DNA from: CAYVBE01 sp964448935
GTDB lineage: Bacteria > Planctomycetota > Brocadiia > SM23-32
DNA length: 55,423 bases
Assembly: GCA_964448935.1 (NCBI GenBank)
Contig: CAYVBE010000003.1
Location: 1 to 55,423, forward strand
Direction of reading: 5' to 3'
The notes under the pieces are model-generated. The model was not told the origin of the DNA. It saw only the letters and a list, made by a program, of their open reading frames with translations, and made no database searches. Below, piece after piece: positions 53,310-55,423 of this stretch. Positions within the stretch are counted from its first letter, which is position 1, and each line of letters opens with the position of its first letter. The position numbers and the translations under genes are program-made.

Positions 53310-55244
53310 TTACCACACCAGCGTCAGACCGACATGGAGTCTGTCCTCGCCTGCATCCGCTTCGTCGTTGTCCAGGCTGGACAGCGTATGTCCCCAGTCG
53401 CAGCGCAAGTTCACGTTCCGCAGTACCTGCAACTCCACTCCCAGGCCGCAACTGACCAGGGTCTCGTCCTCCTCGCCGACCCCGGGCGGCGCGTCTTGCA
53501 CCTCGGTGTGTCCGGCATCGAAGAACGCCTTGACGATCAGGTCCCAATCGGGCTGCCCGAACGGTTGCTGGGGGGCGAAGCGGAACGGCCTGTCCACCAG
53601 CGGGAACTCGGCGGGCTCGGGCTGCGGCTTGAAGGCCCGGGGGATGTGGTAGCGATACTCGCCCCGGAAAACGACGACGTTATCTCCGGCTGCCGCAGAT
53701 TCCGGGTAACCCCGAACGGTGTAAGTGCCGCCGGCCGTCATCTCGGCCTGGGGAATGAGGCGGTTGCCCAGGGCGTGCTGGCCCTGGACGCTAAAGGCCA
53801 TCTCGTGGGCGAGCGTCGGGGCCTTTTCCCCGCTTAAATCATCCCATGTATCCTGATGGAGTACCGGCTCCAAGAAAAAAGCGTGGGAAGCGCCATAGCG
53901 TACCACAGTCCAATCCTCATCCGCCTCGACCCGTCCCAGCTCTTGCACGTCATTCCGGTCTGTATTGGCCAAACCGGAAAAGTTGTGCTCGATGCGTACG
54001 TGCGCATCCGTCTGCGCTTTTCGGTCTTTCCGTTCCAGTTGCAGGCCCACGTAGGGGAGGAACAAGTCCTCGTCACCCTCGATCCCCGTCAGCTCGTTGT
54101 CCACCTGGATATTCTGCCAACGGGCACCGCCGACCAGATCGAGGAAGAGCTTGTCCTGCTGGTAAACGGTGGCGATGATCTCCGCACCGGCATACCAGGT
54201 GTCGCCCGAAAAGTCCTGCCCCGGGAAACCGACGTCCGATGCGTCAAATGAACTCCACGAACCATAGAGCCGAAGGTCAAATTCCTGCCAGCGGACGGGC
54301 GTGCGGTAGGAGGCGATGAACGCGTCGGACTCGTCGAATCCCCCGGTCACATAGTCCAGGCGCAGGATGTCGTCCTTGCCGGTGAGCTGATTGTGCACGA
54401 ACCCGAACCGCTCGCGCCACTCTTCGGTCTCCTCCGTGCCCGTGTTGGCAAGCTGGAAATATGCCAGCCAGGGCCGGCTTTCCGCGATGAGGTAGTCCAA
54501 CACCGCTCCCCCCTCCGGGCCGGCGGAGGAGACCGCCACGTCCGCACGGCGGCCGGGGTGGCGACTGAGGCGGAACACATAGCCGTTCAGCGCGTCCTCG
54601 TTGAGCACATCGCCCGGCCCAATGGGGGATTCGTCGCGTATGCGCGCGTGCGCGGGATGGGCTACCCGTTCCTCGGCCGGGATGCGGTCGCCGGAGGCCA
54701 GCGTGCGGACTTTCTTGACCACCGTGGTATAGATCACCAGATCAAGCCGGGTGTCCCCTTCGGCCCGGAGGTCTTCGCCGGATTTCGGGTCAACGTCGTC
54801 CTCCGCAACCTGCACGTAGACGCCGATCAGACCCTCGCGCCCGAACGCCTCCACGACGGCCGCGGCAACGCGCCGGACGGCGCTGCCGTAAAAGGTAACG
54901 GTATCGCCCGCTGACTGCCCGATCCGCCACGTTTCCACCGGAAGGCCGGCGCGCGGGGCCACCAGCCCGTCTTCCACCCGAGCCAGGGGCACGCCGACGT
55001 GCTGGAAATCGCTCAGAGGAGGCTGATCGGGGTGGGGGCTCTCGTAGTGCAGCACGAAACGGGTGACCGGATATCCCCTGCCATCATCCGGGCGGCCTGT
55101 CTGCTCGGAGGCGGCGGCGCCGCCGGCCTCCGCTTCCCCCTCCGCGGCAGCGGCCGACTCCAGAAGAGTGTTGCATTGAAGCAGCGCCAGAATTCCAACA
55201 GCCACCATCCAGCCGACAGTAAACACCGACCGCTTTCGTGCCAC
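53310..55244 (-). CDS. Two-partner-secretion outer-membrane transporter (TpsB, FhaC/ShlB type)
   Basis: A 644-residue outer-membrane protein that exports the adjacent TpsA. A signal peptide (about 8-33, VFTVGWMVAVGILALLQC) is followed by an Ala/Glu-rich linker. Two POTRA-like domains follow, with PLSDFQHVGVPLARV, then IGPGDVLNEDALNGYVFRLSRHPG and GAVLDYLIAESRPWLAYFQLANTGTE. The barrel follows from about residue 285. TVRGYPE (about 520-526) corresponds to the conserved VRGY of the L6 loop, and the chain ends in an aromatic residue (LTLVW), as outer-membrane barrels do. Start: GTG 55244 with GGGGAG 8 bases upstream. An ATG at 55319 in the same frame lies upstream of the promoter and would translate through it, so it cannot be used. 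First gene of the minus-strand array. Confidence 0.88.
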   Translation of the reverse strand: MARKRSVFTVGWMVAVGILALLQCNTLLESAAAAEGEAEAGGAAASEQTGRPDDGRGYPVTRFVLHYESPHPDQPPLSDFQHVGVPLARVEDGLVAPRAGLPVETWRIGQSAGDTVTFYGSAVRRVAAAVVEAFGREGLIGVYVQVAEDDVDPKSGEDLRAEGDTRLDLVIYTTVVKKVRTLASGDRIPAEERVAHPAHARIRDESPIGPGDVLNEDALNGYVFRLSRHPGRRADVAVSSAGPEGGAVLDYLIAESRPWLAYFQLANTGTEETEEWRERFGFVHNQLTGKDDILRLDYVTGGFDESDAFIASYRTPVRWQEFDLRLYGSWSSFDASDVGFPGQDFSGDTWYAGAEIIATVYQQDKLFLDLVGGARWQNIQVDNELTGIEGDEDLFLPYVGLQLERKDRKAQTDAHVRIEHNFSGLANTDRNDVQELGRVEADEDWTVVRYGASHAFFLEPVLHQDTWDDLSGEKAPTLAHEMAFSVQGQHALGNRLIPQAEMTAGGTYTVRGYPESAAAGDNVVVFRGEYRYHIPRAFKPQPEPAEFPLVDRPFRFAPQQPFGQPDWDLIVKAFFDAGHTEVQDAPPGVGEEDETLVSCGLGVELQVLRNVNLRCDWGHTLSSLDNDEADAGEDRLHVGLTLVW

Positions 55245-55277
55245 CGGCCTGTCTCCCCTCAGAATCAAGGCGGTGGA

Positions 55278-55306
55278 ATTATAAGCGTCCCTTGTGCTAT
55301 TGTCAA
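55278..55306 (-). promoter_or_regulatory. Perfect sigma70 consensus promoter for tpsB-tpsA and possibly the T6SS operon
   Basis: On the minus strand TTGACA (55306-55301) and TATAAT (55283-55278) are separated by exactly 17 bases, the full consensus. Transcription would begin near 55271, about 27 bases before the GTG start of tpsB. No terminator is evident between tpsB, tpsA (68-base gap) and tssA (42-base gap), so read-through into the T6SS genes is plausible. Confidence 0.8.
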
Positions 55307-55423
55307 GCAGTATCTCCAACGCACGATATTCCGTCAGGAAGGGCTCTCCGCATTTTCAAGCCGCGCAATAGTGGTTCATAACACTTGATTTTACGGGTTC
55401 AGCCGGAGCGCCGGTGGACCAGA
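55307..55423. other. Right-edge non-coding sequence
   Basis: The last 117 bases lie upstream of the tpsB promoter. I see no gene, clear operator or repeat here. Confidence 0.5.

Overview
The window is high-GC DNA from a diderm bacterium. It is dominated by one complete type VI secretion system (T6SS) locus, with all its genes on the minus strand from about 55.2 kb down to 6.5 kb. Diderm status follows from a two-partner-secretion outer-membrane pore, lipobox lipoproteins and the T6SS itself. The phylum cannot be read directly. The palindrome-rich intergenic DNA near 29 kb, the giant haemagglutinin-type protein and the divergent T6SS accessory genes suggest Planctomycetota or a PVC relative, but this is a low-confidence inference. 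No rRNA, tRNA, CRISPR array, transposase or integrase was seen.

Layout. Positions 1-6.4 kb hold plus-strand housekeeping genes: a family 4 glycosidase, a membrane-anchored isoaspartyl methyltransferase, a large spermidine-synthase-like membrane protein and a cold-shock protein with a long structured leader. From 6.5 to 18.8 kb (minus) lies a T6SS membrane-complex and baseplate operon: a TagH-tail-like protein, tssK, tssL, tssM and a TagF fusion. It is preceded by a good promoter with direct repeats. From 18.9 to 27.1 kb (minus) lies a regulatory and accessory operon: a coiled-coil membrane protein, a kinase-like orphan, two paralogous lipoproteins and a giant pseudokinase fusion. From 27.3 to 29.0 kb lies a PAAR effector candidate with its EagR-type chaperone, followed by about 480 bp of palindromic non-coding DNA. 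From 29.5 to 43.6 kb lies the sheath, tube, spike and baseplate operon: tssA, tssB, tssC, hcp, tagJ, tssE, tssF, tssG, clpV, vgrG, a DUF4123 chaperone and a small VgrG-linked protein. From 43.7 to 55.2 kb lies a two-partner secretion pair: a 3184-residue TpsA exoprotein and its TpsB transporter. This pair sits directly upstream of tssA, behind a perfect TTGACA-17-TATAAT promoter.

How it fits together. TssL and TssM form the inner-membrane complex. TssK, TssE, TssF and TssG form the baseplate. TssA caps it, TssB and TssC form the sheath, Hcp the tube, VgrG and PAAR the spike, and ClpV recycles the sheath. No canonical TssJ is recognisable, and the duplicated lipoproteins are the best candidates for that role. 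The usual TagF/PpkA post-translational control appears rebuilt. TagF and a protein kinase that has lost its catalytic Asp are each fused, through a transmembrane helix, to the same roughly 1000-residue helical region ending in a formylglycine-generating-enzyme-like (FGE-like) fold without the catalytic cysteines. The main candidates for something undescribed are this domain-swapped pair, the substitute lipoproteins and the contiguity of two-partner secretion with the T6SS operon.
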